DNA of 64,000 nucleotides from Phaeotremella fagi (GCA_001599715.1 BCHU01000016.1:1-64000); one strand, 5' to 3'; positions 20,195 to 34,089 are shown, numbered from the stretch's first letter. The notes: generated from the letters alone by a model not told the origin. Numbers and translations are program-made.

Positions 20195-23100
20195 ATGATC
20201 TTATCCATATCCACTACATCTAATCGTTTTATCAGAACTCGATTCAATACAACTTTAGGTCTAGTTCAACGTTCCTTCACTACATTAAAACCTTTACCTT
20301 TACGTTTATCTAAACCCGTGCTCCTACCTCCACGCCCCCGCTACTTCACCACAACCACCAAAATGTCCGCAATGGATATCGAAGGAAGAGCCAAATCAAT
20401 CGATGGTACCGCTATCGCCAAGTAAGTCAACCTTCAATCACCACTAACCCCAGATCCATTCGCTCCTCCATCTCCAAAGCCATCTCAACCCTCCAATCCT
20501 CCAACCCAACATTCCACCAACCCAAACTCGTTATTCTTCAACTAGGATCTTCCCCAGCCTCCACCACCTACATTCGGATGAAACTCAAAGCAGCAGAGGA
20601 ATCAGGAATGACCGTTGAACATATCCAAGTTAAATCTGATTCTGAAGTCGGTCAAGACGCTACCCCAGGTCAAGGTGTTGCCAGAGTTCTCGATCTCGTT
20701 CGTAAAGCCAACGCAGACGATACCGTCGCTGGTATCCTCGTTCAACTCCCACTTGAAGGTGCTGATTCCAAAGAAGAGAAACTAGTGGTCGACTCGGTAT
20801 CAGTTAAAAAAGATGTCGACGGGTTCCATCCTGAAAACATTGGTTTGTTGTCTTCAAGAATCTCTGAACCTTACTTTACACCCTGTACCCCAGCTGGTGT
20901 ACTCAAACTCATCGAATCGACTGGTTTCAATTTATCCGGATCCAACGTCGTCGTCCTTGGTAGATCAGATATCGTCGGTACCCCCGTTTGTGCGCTACTA
21001 CGTAAAGCAGACGCAACAGTCACTCAATGTCACTCTAGAACCAAAAACCTCGAATCGATCATCAAAACCGCAGACGTCGTCGTTGCAGCTATTGGTAAAC
21101 CAGAATTCGTCCGTGGTGAATGGCTCAAACCAGGTGCGATAGTCATCGACGTTGGTACCAATTACCTTCCCGATCCAACCAAGAAATCAGGTCAACGTTT
21201 GGTCGGTGACGTTCATTACGAATCAGCTGCTTCTGTCGCCAGTTACATCACTCCAGTTCCAGGAGGTGTTGGACCAATGACAGTTGCAATGTTGATGAGT
21301 AACACTTTTGACGCTGCTAAACGTGCTTGGCAAACTGGTCGTGAACGTCGTTTGATCCCCCTCCCCTTGGTCATGAAGGAACAGGTCCCATCTGATATCG
21401 AGATCGCTGTTGCTCAAACTCCTAAAGCGGTTGCTTCTATCGCCGAAGAAATCGGTGTCCAAGCTGATGAAGTCGAGTCGTACGGTAAATACAAGGCTAA
21501 AATCGAACTGTCCATCCTCCAACGACTCAGCAACCGACGTGACGGTAAATACATTGTCGTCGCTGGTATCACCCCAACCCCACTCGGTGAAGGTAAATCA
21601 ACCACCACCATAGGTCTCGCTCAAGCTCTCGGTGCTCATCTACACAAAACCGCTATTGCCTGTGTTCGTCAACCATCCCAAGGACCAACGTTCGGTGTCA
21701 AGGGAGGTGCAGCTGGTGGTGGTTACTCCCAAGTCATCCCAATGACAGAATTCAATCTCCATCTCACAGGTGACATCCACGCCGTCACTGCGGCCAACAA
21801 CCTTTTAGCCGCCGCCATCGATGCTAGAATGTTCCATGAAGCTACTCAAACCGACAAGGGATTGTTTTCACGTCTCTGTCCACCTAAAAAGGGTGTCAAG
21901 ACGTTCTCTAAACCAATGTTGATTCGTTTGAAGAAACTCGGTATCGACAAGACCAACCCTGCTGACTTGACCGAAGAGGAAGCAGCCAAATTCGCTCGTT
22001 TGGATATTGACCCCGCTACTCTCACCTGGAATCGTGTCCTCGACACCAACGACAGGTACCTCCGTCAAATCACCATCGGTCAAGCCCCGACTGAAAAGGG
22101 TCACACTCGTCAAACAGCTTTCGATATCGCTGTAGCTTCAGAGTGCATGGCAGTTTTAGCTCTCAGTAAAGATCTCGCCGATATGCGTGACAGACTTGGT
22201 CGCATGGTCGTCGCCTCTTCCAAAGCTGGTGATCCAATCACTGCAGAGGATATCGGTTGTGCAGGAGCCATGGCGGTGTTGATGAAAGACGCCATCAAAC
22301 CTACACTCATGCAAACTCTCGAGGGTACACCAGTCTTTGTTCACGCCGGTCCATTCGCCAACATTGCCCATGGAAATTCTTCCATCATCGCTGATAGAAT
22401 CGCGTTGAAACTTGCTGGTATCGAACCAGGGGATAAAGTCGAACGTAACGGTTACGTCATCACTGAAGCTGGTTTCGGTGCTGATATCGGTATGGAGAAA
22501 TTCTGTAACATCAAATGTAGAGTTTCTGGGTTGATGCCCAACGCTGTGGTTCTGGTTGCTACCGTTCGTGCACTCAAGATGCACGGTGGTGGACCAGCTG
22601 TCACCCCTGGTAAACCATTGGATCAGGTTTACACTCAAGAGAATTTAGAATTGCTAGAAGCTGGTTGTGCTAATTTGGGTAAACATATTCAAAACGCCAA
22701 GAAATTCGGCTTAAAAGTTGTTGTTGCCATCAACAAGTTCTCGTAAGTCGACTTGACGTTCTCTGCTGACTTTAGAAACGATACTGAAGCCGAAATGGCG
22801 CTCGTTCAAAAATACGCTCTAGGTGTTGGAGCCGATTACGCCGTCCCCGCTAATCACTGGGCTCGTGGTGGAGAAGGAGCCGTCGATCTCGCCAAAGCAG
22901 TCATCGAAGCTTGTAAAGACGAATCAGAGTTTAAATTCCTCTACGATCTCAAACTCCCTCTCGTCGATAAAATCACCAAAATCGCTCAAGAAATGTATGG
23001 CGCTGATGGGATCGAATTGTCTTCAGAGGCTAAAGAAGAGATTGAGAGATATACCCGTCAAGGTTATTCTGATTTACCGATTTGTATGGCCAAGACTGCT

Positions 23101-23304
23101 CTTTCACTCTCGGACGATCCTTCCAAGAAGGGAGTTCCTACTGGTTTCACTTTACCTATTAGGAATGTTAGATTGAGTGCTGGGGCTCAGTTTGTTTATC
23201 CGCTTGTTGGGGATATGTCGACTATGCCTGGGTTGACTACTAGACCTGGGTTCTATGATATCGATTTGGATCCAGAGACCGGGGATATCGTTGGGTTGTT
23301 CTAG
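20195..23304 (+). CDS. C1-tetrahydrofolate synthase (trifunctional), with mitochondrial presequence
   Basis: Carries methylene-THF dehydrogenase, methenyl-THF cyclohydrolase and formate-THF ligase activities, feeding purines, thymidylate and formyl-Met. The dehydrogenase/cyclohydrolase part shows [15 protein letters not shown] (catalytic Tyr/Lys), [19 protein letters not shown] and [11 protein letters not shown]; the ligase part starts with [18 protein letters not shown] (P-loop) and includes [19 protein letters not shown]. Residues 1-56 are basic, hydroxyl-rich and acid-free ([19 protein letters not shown]), a mitochondrial presequence. A second in-frame ATG at 20363 ([11 protein letters not shown]) sits in a much better start context and would give the cytosolic form. 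Two short introns (near 20420 and 22746). Related yeast genes: ADE3 (cytosolic) and MIS1 (mitochondrial). Confidence 0.97.
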
Positions 23305-23441
23305 GGTTAGGGGGTGGTTTAGATGGTGGTTTGTTTAGATAGTGGTTTGGTTTGACTCGGTTCATTACATATACATTACATTCAACAGTGTTACTTGTTA
23401 CCCTTCATATATACCAATCGTAGATAGATACGAGATGAGCC

Positions 23442-24320
23442 TCAACGGCGTACCCTGTGACTTAGCAATACCATGGCTAGATTGTCAGTCAAAGTAATAC
23501 CTTGACCCACCATTCCCCGTCCATAAAGTAACATCTGGTTACCAGGTAAATTACCGATCCCCATCCCACCACCTAAACCGTTCATCATTCCCATCCCGTA
23601 GTTGTCTGGCATAGATTGTCGAAATGAATGTTCGAGTCTGTGAGCGTCTGGGAAATCGTCTATTAATTGAGCTGATGGCGCCTGGGGTGTTAGTTGCCGT
23701 AAGTGATGAAGACTTACACCGTAGGTTCCCATGTATGGGTCCATCCTGTGGGTCAGTGAGTTGATTTTGGAGTGGACTTACCCGTATCCACCGTAGCCCA
23801 TGCTGAATGTTAGTGGGTTTTGTTAGGTTACTTACCCGTAGCCACCGTAACTACACTCCATCAATACTGTTTGAAGACATAGTGAACTCACCCTCCATAT
23901 CTTGGCATCTAGGCGTTATAAGTATATTTCAATCTCAAATAAAAATTGACCTACACCATAACCACCCATCATAGGATATCCCATCCCACCACCATAAGGA
24001 TATCCCATCATCCCCATACCACCCATTCCCATACCCATCCCACCCATACCCATCCCACCCATACCCATCCCATACCCAGGATACATGTTACCGTAAAAAG
24101 CCTTTCTCCCCTCAGCGGATTTAAGATTCGGATGATCGAGTTTCCATTTGGTAGAATAGATTCGTACCGTTGACATTGGTTTTGGGAGAGTTTGATCAGG
24201 GGTTGGAGGTTGGGGTGGATAGAAATCACGCCAGTGGGTTGGAGGTGGAGGGAGGTTGTGTCGTGTATGGAGGGGTTGGGTGGGGATTTGGGTTGGGGTG
24301 GTGGTTGGATGGAAAGTCAT
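23442..24320 (-). CDS. Tyr/Gly/Met-rich protein assembled from microexons
   Basis: First exon 23955-24320 starts MTFHPTTTPTQIPTQPLHTR, has a Pro-rich stretch (PPPPTHWRDFYPPQPPTP), a short conserved-looking basic block (STVRIYSTKWKLDHPNLKSA, EGRKAFYGNMYP) and then Gly/Met repeats (GYGMGMGGMGMGGMGMGMGG). Four tiny exons follow: 23892-23908 (17 nt), 23836-23850 (15 nt), 23782-23802 (21 nt) and 23718-23745 (28 nt), which join in frame as MPRYGGYGGYGMGYGGYGMD and on to the last exon at 23442-23681 (APSAQLIDDFPDAHRLEHS). The product has no family that I know; low-complexity YGG stretches suggest self-association or a structural role. The final 36-nt intron has no stop and keeps frame, so its retention would add 12 residues. 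Confidence 0.72.
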
Positions 24321-24962
24321 TTTTCGTTAGGAGGTTGGTGGTGATTTGTGGATTTGACTTACCATTTCCAGTTGTTTATTGAGGCTCGTCGTCAAGGGAT
24401 TTATGGATTCACGCTTGGACTCTGTAGAGTTGTTTGATAGTGCTGTAGAGTTGTTGCTGATAGGGCCGTAGAGTTGTTTCTGATAGGGCCGTAGAGTTGT
24501 TTCTGATTTAATGTAGATGTTTCTTGATATTAAGTTTTGTAAGTTCTGATTGGTATATATATATATCGAGAACTTTAGTATAAGAGGAATATTGATAGGT
24601 AGTTTATTATGCACGTATGTCTTTGACTAGCGCCCCGTCTGGATCGGGCATCAATCAAAAAGAAAATGAGGACAAGTGGCGAGGCGAGAATGAACAATGG
24701 GATACATCACTGATGTACTGTGTCATCGATGGTAGGCAAGGAGGGCGTAAGAGGACAAAGGAATATACTATACTCCTGCCCTCCTTGATTGAACTCGAAA
24801 CGTCTTTGTTTGCGCCACACACGTAGTGAGGTAGTATTGCCACTTTGGAGTCCACGTGGTATGTCTTGGCCGCACAGCCCCGATTACCGTTAATTTAGCG
24901 TAGTAAAACCACAATTCAATCAACAGTAAATTCACAATCAACATCTACACCACCCCCCCACC
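24321..24962. other. divergent promoter region (YGG-rich protein / Pil1)
   Basis: About 640 bp between two divergent starts. It holds the 22-24-bp tandem repeat at 24422-24510 and, at about 24735-24790, a perfect 10-bp inverted repeat (caaggagggc / gccctccttg). The last 60 bp before 24963 are C-rich (caccacccccccacc). No gene is supported. Confidence 0.5.
24422..24510. repeat. tandem repeat, four units of about 21-24 bp
   Basis: Four units share gTAGAGTTGTT followed by tgatag(g)g; the last two are nearly identical (cgtagagttgtttctgat). The array lies 100-190 bp upstream of the YGG-rich protein start, probably in its promoter or 5' UTR. Confidence 0.7.
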
Positions 24963-26782
24963 ATGACCCTCCGTAACACCTCTGGGAAATTCTCTCTGTC
25001 AAATTTCGGTTTCAAATCAGATCAACCAAGTTCACCCTCTCGACAAGCCAGTGGTTCCTTCTACAACGATGAAGCAAGTTCACCCACTGGCACCAGTTCA
25101 GGTCCTTCAGCTTTCGACAAGTTGGGTAAAAAAATCGCTCACACCACGTTACTACCTGGACTTGGGAACAAGGATTTAAGAACGTTACAAGAGTGAGTAA
25201 CCGCTTTGGAAGTCACTGACATCAGCGTGATCACCTCTGAAAAAGGTGTCCTGTCGGCTGCAGAAAGGATGGCTCAGGAATCACAAAAGGCTGCGATAGC
25301 TTTACCAGCTTATGGAGCACAAGAAGGGAACGATCTAGCTGATGTTCTCTCCCACTCTTCCACCCTTCTCAACCACCTGTCAGAGGCCTTTGTCGGTTTC
25401 GCCAGACATCAAGCAGGGATGCGAACGGCTTACAAGAAAATACGTGAAAGGGAGGAAATACTCGAAGAGACCAATCGACGTCGACGACGAACGGCTCAAA
25501 ACGCCGATTCAGCTCAAAAGAAATTAGCCAAAATGGGCGTAGAGAATAAAAGTCTTCCTTCACAAACTGAACTTCTCGAACGGCTTCGTCAAGAAATTCG
25601 TCAACTCGACACAGACATCATCACCGAGGAAGCCAAGTTAGGCGACTTTAAACGACAAATCTTTAAAGAAGCGTTATCGTTGAAATTCGGTGGTTTGGAG
25701 GAGTTGGGTGAAAAACTTTGTATCATCGGTGAACTCGGTAAACTTTTGATTGAAGAGATTCCATTGGAAGAAACTCCTCCTGGATACGGCAGAGCTCCTT
25801 ATAACGGATTTGAAAAGACTCAGAACGCTGCAGAGGAAGCGACGAAATGTGTAAGTGGAATCTATGACTCGACTGACATTAGCTCGCTACCGTTCATTTC
25901 GACGCTCCCACCATCGTCTCTCGACCTCCGGGTTTACCTCACCCCACTCAACATGCAGCCCTTTCGACCCCACATTTACCTCGAGGTACTGAAGCTCATA
26001 TGAGCGCTGCGGAAGAGTTTGCAAATTACCCAGGAAACGTCACCTCACCCCAAGGTCCTAAACGTGATTACGCTTTGGACAGCAACGACGTCTACGGTGG
26101 GATCTCCAATCCATACGAGGAAGTACCGATCCAAACCTCAGTCTACGACGAATTCGGTGGTCACAGAAGCGGTACCAACGGTAACGGCACCAGTCACTCT
26201 GTCGTTTGGTCAGGTCCAACTGATGATGCTGTTCATGGACCACCTGAAACTGATGGTCAGAATTACGAATGGGAACAACAGAGACAGATGGATGAGGAAC
26301 GGGCTAAAGAGGGGACATTGAGAGCGCCATGGGATCCACTCAACATCAAAAAGGATAGAGCTTCGCCTGAACCGATCTCACTCTCTGACGCTCCCCGTTT
26401 GAGTACCCCTGTGACTACCGCTCATTCACCCCCTCAACCTGATTCGACCACCTTACCGGAATTGACTGAACCAGAAAGGTTTTCAACACCAGAAGCTCCA
26501 CCTACACCAACACCCATCCCCGTACCTCAACCAGTGGAATCGGTCGTACCTTCCTCAGCTCCAAACGGCAAAATGACAGCTGCTGCGTTTAGAAAAGCTG
26601 TCAAACCGAGAAACTCACTTGACGAAGTCGAATCACCGACTGCAGCTTCGTCTAGACGATTACCTGTCCCACCTTTAGAGACGACTGATGAGGTTACGAC
26701 TCAGGAATCAACTACTGCAGATGTGTTGCAGCATTTAGACGGTGAAGTGGCTCCACCGTATGCGGAGGAGAGTCTGAGATAG
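24963..26782 (+). CDS. PIL1: eisosome core component, Pil1/Lsp1 family
   Basis: BAR-domain protein that bends the plasma membrane at eisosomes. N-terminus MTLRNTSGKFSLSNFGFKSD is the family's membrane-inserting segment. The BAR core is complete: AFDKLGKKIAHTTLLPGLGN, TSEKGVLSAAERMAQESQKA, DLADVLSHSSTLLNHLSEAF, GMRTAYKKIREREEILEETN and FKEALSLKFGGLEELGEKL. An intron near 25857 joins to VHFDAPTIVSRPPG. The remaining ~250 residues form a longer disordered, Pro/Ser/Thr-rich acidic tail (…HLDGEVAPPYAEESLR), typical for basidiomycete members. Introns near 25193 and 25857. Its stop is 26 bp from that of the convergent JmjC gene. Confidence 0.93.
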
Positions 26783-26808
26783 GTCACATTTACATACACG
26801 TTATGACA

Positions 26809-28815
<2,007 letters not shown>

Positions 28816-28894
28816 GGTGGATGTTGAAAGTGGAGATAAACAAGTAATTAAAGTTCACGTTCGTTTCATAACTACAACTTCTACAATCAACCTT
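28816..28894. promoter_or_regulatory. 79-bp divergent promoter (JmjC-PHD / F-box-WD)
   Basis: Only 79 bp separate the two start codons, and the plus-strand frame is open back to 28814, overlapping the other gene's ATG. Transcription starts for both must lie within this interval or inside the opposite gene. Confidence 0.5.
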
Positions 28895-31191
28895 ATGCAA
28901 CCAGATCTCCACTTGGATGCAACACCATCAACAGTCGAAACCAACCTCGATTCCCAACATGACTACACTCCAGAGAAACCAGGCAAGGTCAAATCCAAGA
29001 AATTAGGTAAAAAATGGAAAGGCAAAAAGGAGCTGTCATCTATCGAAGGCGATTCGTAGGTCACCTCAAGACTCAACTAACCCCAGATATCTCCTATCCC
29101 TCCCTCCCGACTTGATCTACCTGTTACTCTCACGTCTCCCTCCGAGAGACCTCCAAACTCTGTCAACAACTTGTAAAGAGTTGTACTATGGTTTACAAGA
29201 CGATAGCATATGGAGAGAAAGTTATATCAACAGATTCATCGACGTCTCTTCGCGTTACGATGTACAGGTGTTGGTGTCTGGATGTAAAAACACGGGGGGG
29301 AGGGGATGGCGCAAGGAAGCTCTGAGTAGGGAAGCGATGTTAGAGTGGGTCACAGTCTTATCTCACTAACGACAGGCGATGGATTGGATCAAAAGCGGTT
29401 CCAGTATCTCATCATCCACCTGTTGGTTGTGTTTCTGCGGTATCACTGTCGTATCCCCATTTCACACCTACACCCCAACCTTTGGTTGTTGGTAAAAACG
29501 CTGAAAAGCTGTCTCATCGAGCTAAATACGAAGCGCTGCTGGCGGCAACGACACGACCTGCACCATTTATTCTCAGTGCCGGTATCGAACTCGGAGGTAT
29601 CGTCAAATCAGATCCGTTCTCTGGGAAGATTGCCAAGGGGTTTTGGGGACCAGGCAGAGAGGGTAAGTCGTGTTGACCCTGCTGACTAACCCTACCATAG
29701 CCAATCTACATCTCCGACCCCATCTTGATCCTTCGTTTACACCCTCGGTAGTTTGGATCCCTCGAAGGAATCAAGATCATATACTCTGGGGGTTGACAAG
29801 TGGGATCTGTGTACACTCCTCGATCGTGTCTAAACAAACAGCCAGAGCGACATCCATCAACACCTACTGCAACCCAGCTGACGCTCATGACGGTGAAATA
29901 CTTGACATCTGGATGCCTGATAAACCCGGGGTCACGAAATGGGTCACTGCTGGATCAGACGGGAGAATCAAGTATTGGAGATTGAACGAAATCCCGGGGA
30001 AGAAGAACGAATCGACCATCACCTGTTTGTTCACTTCGGAACTGGCGACTCCTCAGCCTAATCGCTCAGAAGCAGTCAACAGACGTCAGGTCGCACAGCC
30101 CGATCCAATCATACTGGCTCGATGTGATGTTGTCCACGATATCGTATGTGGTGTGACTGAAGATGGTGATTTGAGGGTTTGGCGAGATGGAAACGAGACT
30201 AGAATCGACGCCATGTCGATCGAAGAAGGTGGTGTTCAACATTTGGAACTGCACGACGGGTCCATACTCGTCCATCATCATTCCAACCCAGTGTTCACTC
30301 GATACGACGACAAGGTTACTCATTTCGTTGGTGATTCCCCTGTCACTTGCGTTGCGGCTTTCTTGCACCCAACACTACCCATTTCCTTTGAATCCTCTAC
30401 CCAATTCGGTCGAATGGTGGCGACGGGAGATGTCACTGGGCGTGTGGTGATTTGGAGTTGGGATCAGTGTGAGGCTCTACGGTCGTGGGACGCCATGTCG
30501 GGTAGAATAACCTGCATCGACATGTCCTGTGGGTTGGTAGTGGTGGGAAGGTGAGTGTTAATCTGGCCTCACTGACATTAGTCACGACGGGACCGTCAAA
30601 GTGTTTGATCCTCTGTCCCAACCTCCAACACTCCTGCGCACCTTTCCATCACATCTCAAATCAGCAGATCTCCTCGCATCCCTCCTACCCACACCTGAAG
30701 CACGCTACTTTCACGTCAACCATCTCACCCTCGAAAACGACCTCATCGTCGCTGGAATCGGTAGACGAGTCTTGGCATGGCGTGCGGGATCATCAAAAAC
30801 CCGTGGCGTCAAAGATCCCTCCAAAAGATCACCCGCTGGTAAGGGGGACAAGGGGAGCGGTCGAATGGACATGGACCTCAAAGCTATACGTGATGATGTT
30901 TTGGATTCGGAACCATTCACCGTTAGTAAACAGGAACGTCAACATATGGCTGCAATGGAGGATCTAGGGTTGGAAGGTGAAGAGGGACTACAATACGCGT
31001 TGATGATTTCAAAGGAAAGTGAACCAAGTTCTAGAAATTCATCAGGCGTCGGTGTGTCATCGGATGAGGACAACGACGACGTGCAGGAGGCTTTGAGAGC
31101 GGTTGAAGATTTTCAACGCAAGGAGGAAGAGGAGATGGCTAGGGTGTTGGAGATGATCAGGTTGGCGGAGGAGAGGGAGGGTAGTATCTGA
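28895..31191 (+). CDS. F-box / WD40 / UIM protein (Ufo1/Pof10-like SCF substrate receptor)
   Basis: Starts MQPDLHLDATPSTVETNLDS with a basic linker, then after an intron an F-box: YLLSLPPDLIYLLLSRLPPR then DLQTLSTTCKELYYGLQDDS. WD40-like blades follow (KWVTAGSDGRIKYWRL, HDIVCGVTEDGDLRVWRD, MVATGDVTGRVVIWSW, LVVVGSHDGTVKVFDP across the intron near 30550). Near the C-terminus there is a ubiquitin-interacting motif (EEGLQYALMISKES) and a second acidic helix (DVQEALRAVEDFQRKEEEEM). F-box plus WD plus C-terminal UIMs is the layout of budding-yeast Ufo1, an SCF substrate adaptor degraded with Ddi1 help. Introns near 29058, 29350, 29665 and 30551. Exact orthology is not proven. Confidence 0.85.
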
Positions 31192-31703
31192 GATTGACAA
31201 TCATCCCTGGTACTGGGCTTTAAAGGGAGGTTTTGCATTTATAAAACACTTGGTTATGGCTTTGTCGCGTACATGTTTGAAGGAGAGTACTGCTTTGATG
31301 CAAAAACCCGAGGAGGTCGAAAGGATTTAACAAAGGAATTGCGATCGCGATATCCTTACAAGTCCCTCTCTGCAATGGACGTAGAGTAGACAATTGGAGC
31401 CGTGAATCATATGGATATCAATCTAGAGCACAAAGCGAGTTACTTGTTAATCGACACCAAATTCTATCATGTCGAGAACGCAGGAGATGTACGATCACTA
31501 TGCGAGTATACCTTTGCTCGATCTTCCTTTATATCTCCTCCGTCATCAGGGGGAACCTGTCACAGGGAGCCTTCCCATTTCTATTTCTCTCCAGTGAATA
31601 GTTAAGGGATCTTATCATCTGGACAAAGGAAGCAGTCCAGATACACCAAACTTAAACGTATAAATACTGAGCCATCAATCGCAAGCAACAACATCGACCC
31701 AAC
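31192..31703. other. intergenic, promoter of the small secreted protein
   Basis: About 510 bp with only short unsupported frames. The last 30 bp before 31704 (caagcaacaacatcgacccaac) look like a leader. Nothing else recognised. Confidence 0.4.
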
Positions 31704-32212
31704 ATGAAGATCCTCTTGCTACTCGCTGCCACCTCCCTTTGTGCTTTTGCTCACGGGACTGAGAACATTGCGAGGGACACCACACCCACACCCACCAACA
31801 CCGCTGCAGCAATCGGCCCCCACGTCTCTCTCGAGGTTGCTCAATTCGCCAAAGTAGATTCTCTTGGTAAACCCCCAGGTCAAGAGTGGTCTGGTTTAGG
31901 TGAAGGAACTTGGAACTTTCCCTTCGACGGGAAATCATATACGGAGGAACAATTCATGGTCACTCTTTATCCTGAACAAACTATGACAACCGGTGAAGCC
32001 TCCGGTGCTTGGATCTCAACGGCTACGCCTACTGCTACTATAAGTGTAAGTTGATTGTTGGAGATCATTGCTGAAGCCAGTGTCATGTCATCGAAGCCAA
32101 TGTACCAACCGAGACGCCATACTTTCTCGTTCAAACGGTTTCCCCCTGGGCTGTCTCAACTGCACGCTATGCAGGTGCTACGTTGGCTTGTATAGATTTC
32201 GCGGAGGCGTAA
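31704..32212 (+). CDS. small secreted protein, about 158 aa
   Basis: N-terminal signal peptide MKILLLLAATSLCAFAHG with likely cleavage after AHG, then a Thr/Pro linker (TTPTPTPTNTAA). The mature part is mostly neutral (EVAQFAKVDSLGKPPGQEWS, NFPFDGKSYTEEQF). One intron at about 32046-32080 joins ATIS to CHVIEANVPTETPYFLVQ and the end LACIDFAEA. Only two cysteines remain in the mature chain, possibly one disulphide. No family is known to me. It sits at the edge of the transporter and rhamnosidase region, but a link is speculative. Confidence 0.68.
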
Positions 32213-32306
32213 AGGTAGAGGATTGATAGTTGGCTGAAGGAATGCTAAAGTGATGCATATTGTTACATTCTATTTATCTATGACGAAGCTATATCTATGA
32301 ACCCAA

Positions 32307-33847
32307 CTAAATCCTACCCCACGCCTTGTGCAGCACAAACCACCGACAAGCAACGAAGAAAGCCATACCACCTAAAACCACAACTCCAGCGTAATACGAC
32401 ACGTCATGATACGACCCCGAATTACTCAAAATAGCGCCTGAGATAGGTGGACCTATCAAACAACCAATACCTAGAATCGACGAAAGCATCCCCAGACGTC
32501 TACCCAAATCATCTGTGCTGCCAAGTTGCGAGACCCCAGGGGCGAAAAGACTGACAAAAGTACCTTGAAACATCCCGTTCAGTGCTGCTATCGCCGTCAA
32601 TGATCCCTTGGAGAGACAGAAAGGCCATGCAAAAGTGGTGACAGCGCTACCAATCAATCCAGGTATCAACAGATTCACAGGTCCGACTCGATCAGCAACC
32701 AGAGCGGGAAGGATACGACCGACCATGGATAAAGCGTTCGCGATCGACACCAGATAGGTGGAATAGTCGCCCAAGCCAATAGCGTTCCCCGAGACGTCAA
32801 AGTATGACAGTGGAGTGTAAAGACCCATCATGACCAGGAATGATCCTATGCAATAGGTCGAGTACGCTGGTGATTTGAATGCCGCTGGGTTAAGCAAACC
32901 CCCTTTGACGTTTTTAGGTGGGAGTCGAGGTTTCAACGTCTGTCATCAGCAAAGAACTCACACTGACTTACGAAACAAGCAAACGTTGTAGCATACAGAA
33001 GGATGAAACCACAAACACGCATCGTCCATGGGAACCTGGGATCAGCTCGGACTATGCCTCCACCTACCCTATCAGAGCGATACACCTATGAACCAACACT
33101 GGAAAGATTGCCCCCCCTATGCTAGAGCAGGAAGCTACGATTCCAAACGCAAAGGCTCGTCTTTTCAAAAACCAATGCCCTGCGATAGCCATCGCTGGGC
33201 CGAATAAAACTCCACCACTCAGACCCTATTTGTCAGTTACACCCTCCTCTCCACTTACAAAAAGAACACCTTGCACCAAAACCGCCTGCCAGTACTCTTT
33301 GACTTCCGCTGTGATAATTAGAGCTACTGGGTACACCACCGCAGCGACATAAAACGGGTACTGATGTTTCCCAATGTCCAGTAACCGACCCATGACCACA
33401 GAGGGAATGAAATTGAAGCAGTACTGCATCGACCCTATCCAGGCGCTGTTGTTAGTGGTGTTCAGTTCATGTACCTACATGGTAGAGGCTGATTGTTCAG
33501 GGAACAAGGTTGTCTCATAGTAACTCTGGAATACACCCCAGGTGTTCTACAAATCTCAGTGTCTACCCGCACGCGACACTTACAGTGAAGCCAACTGTTG
33601 CAAACAGGACATGACCTGCGCCAGCGATGACCAACCAGGCTCTCCATCCCCCATCTGGAAACTCGACCACGTTCCCATCGTGCTCAACCTCGATATCAGG
33701 TTCCTCTTCGGATTTTATCACGTCCGTGGTGTTTAACGGGTTGGCGGTTTTTTCCAAGTCAGGATTTGGTTTAATAGACATGGCGTTTTCTGAAGATGTC
33801 TCGACTAGAGTCGGACTCCGTGTTCTTGGAGTGCTACTGCTTGACAT
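32307..33847 (-). CDS. MFS transporter, monocarboxylate-porter-like (MCH/MCT type)
   Basis: Starts MSSSSTPRTRSPTLVETSSE, a disordered cytosolic head, then the MCT signature FPDGGWRAWLVIAGAG at membrane segment 1. Exons continue with FNFIPSVVMGRLLDIGKHQY, VLVQGVLFGLSGGVLFGPAM, AFGIVASCSSIGGAIFPVL, then the C-terminal six-helix half (AYSTYCIGSFLVMMGLYTPL, RILPALVADRVGPVNLLIPG, LNGMFQGTFVSLFAPGV, SILGIGCLIGPPISGAI). Fungal members have been linked to riboflavin or mono- and dicarboxylate transport or to uncharacterised roles; substrate cannot be told from sequence. It is the downstream neighbour of the sugar porter on the same strand (242 bp gap). Confidence 0.9.
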
Positions 33848-34009
33848 GTCAAAGGTTAAAGGTAGAGACTAGATGCTGGGGGTGAAGTGAAGAGAGTTGA
33901 TTCAAACATGCTTCAAATCGTATATTGATAATCTGATTCCAGTACCATGCCGTCCAACGCCGCGGTCCTAAACGTCCGTAAACAAAGATTTTCAGGGCGA
34001 AAGCTTAAA

Positions 34010-34022
34010 TGCCGAATCGGCA
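34010..34022. promoter_or_regulatory. 13-bp palindrome TGCCGAATCGGCA upstream of the MCT-like gene
   Basis: A perfect inverted repeat with CCG-N3-CGG inside, 163 bp upstream of the transporter start. CCG/CGG half-sites are the usual targets of fungal Zn2Cys6 regulators. Its use here is inference. Confidence 0.35.
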
Positions 34023-34089
34023 ACTGCGATCAGAGAGTCTTTGAGATCAGATTCATTGCATAAGTACCAAAGCACCCTAATTACACCCC

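Noticed and set aside
24327..24614. 95-codon upstream frame before the YGG-rich gene
   Set aside because: It starts at GTG, not ATG, and includes the tandem repeat; not a credible uORF.
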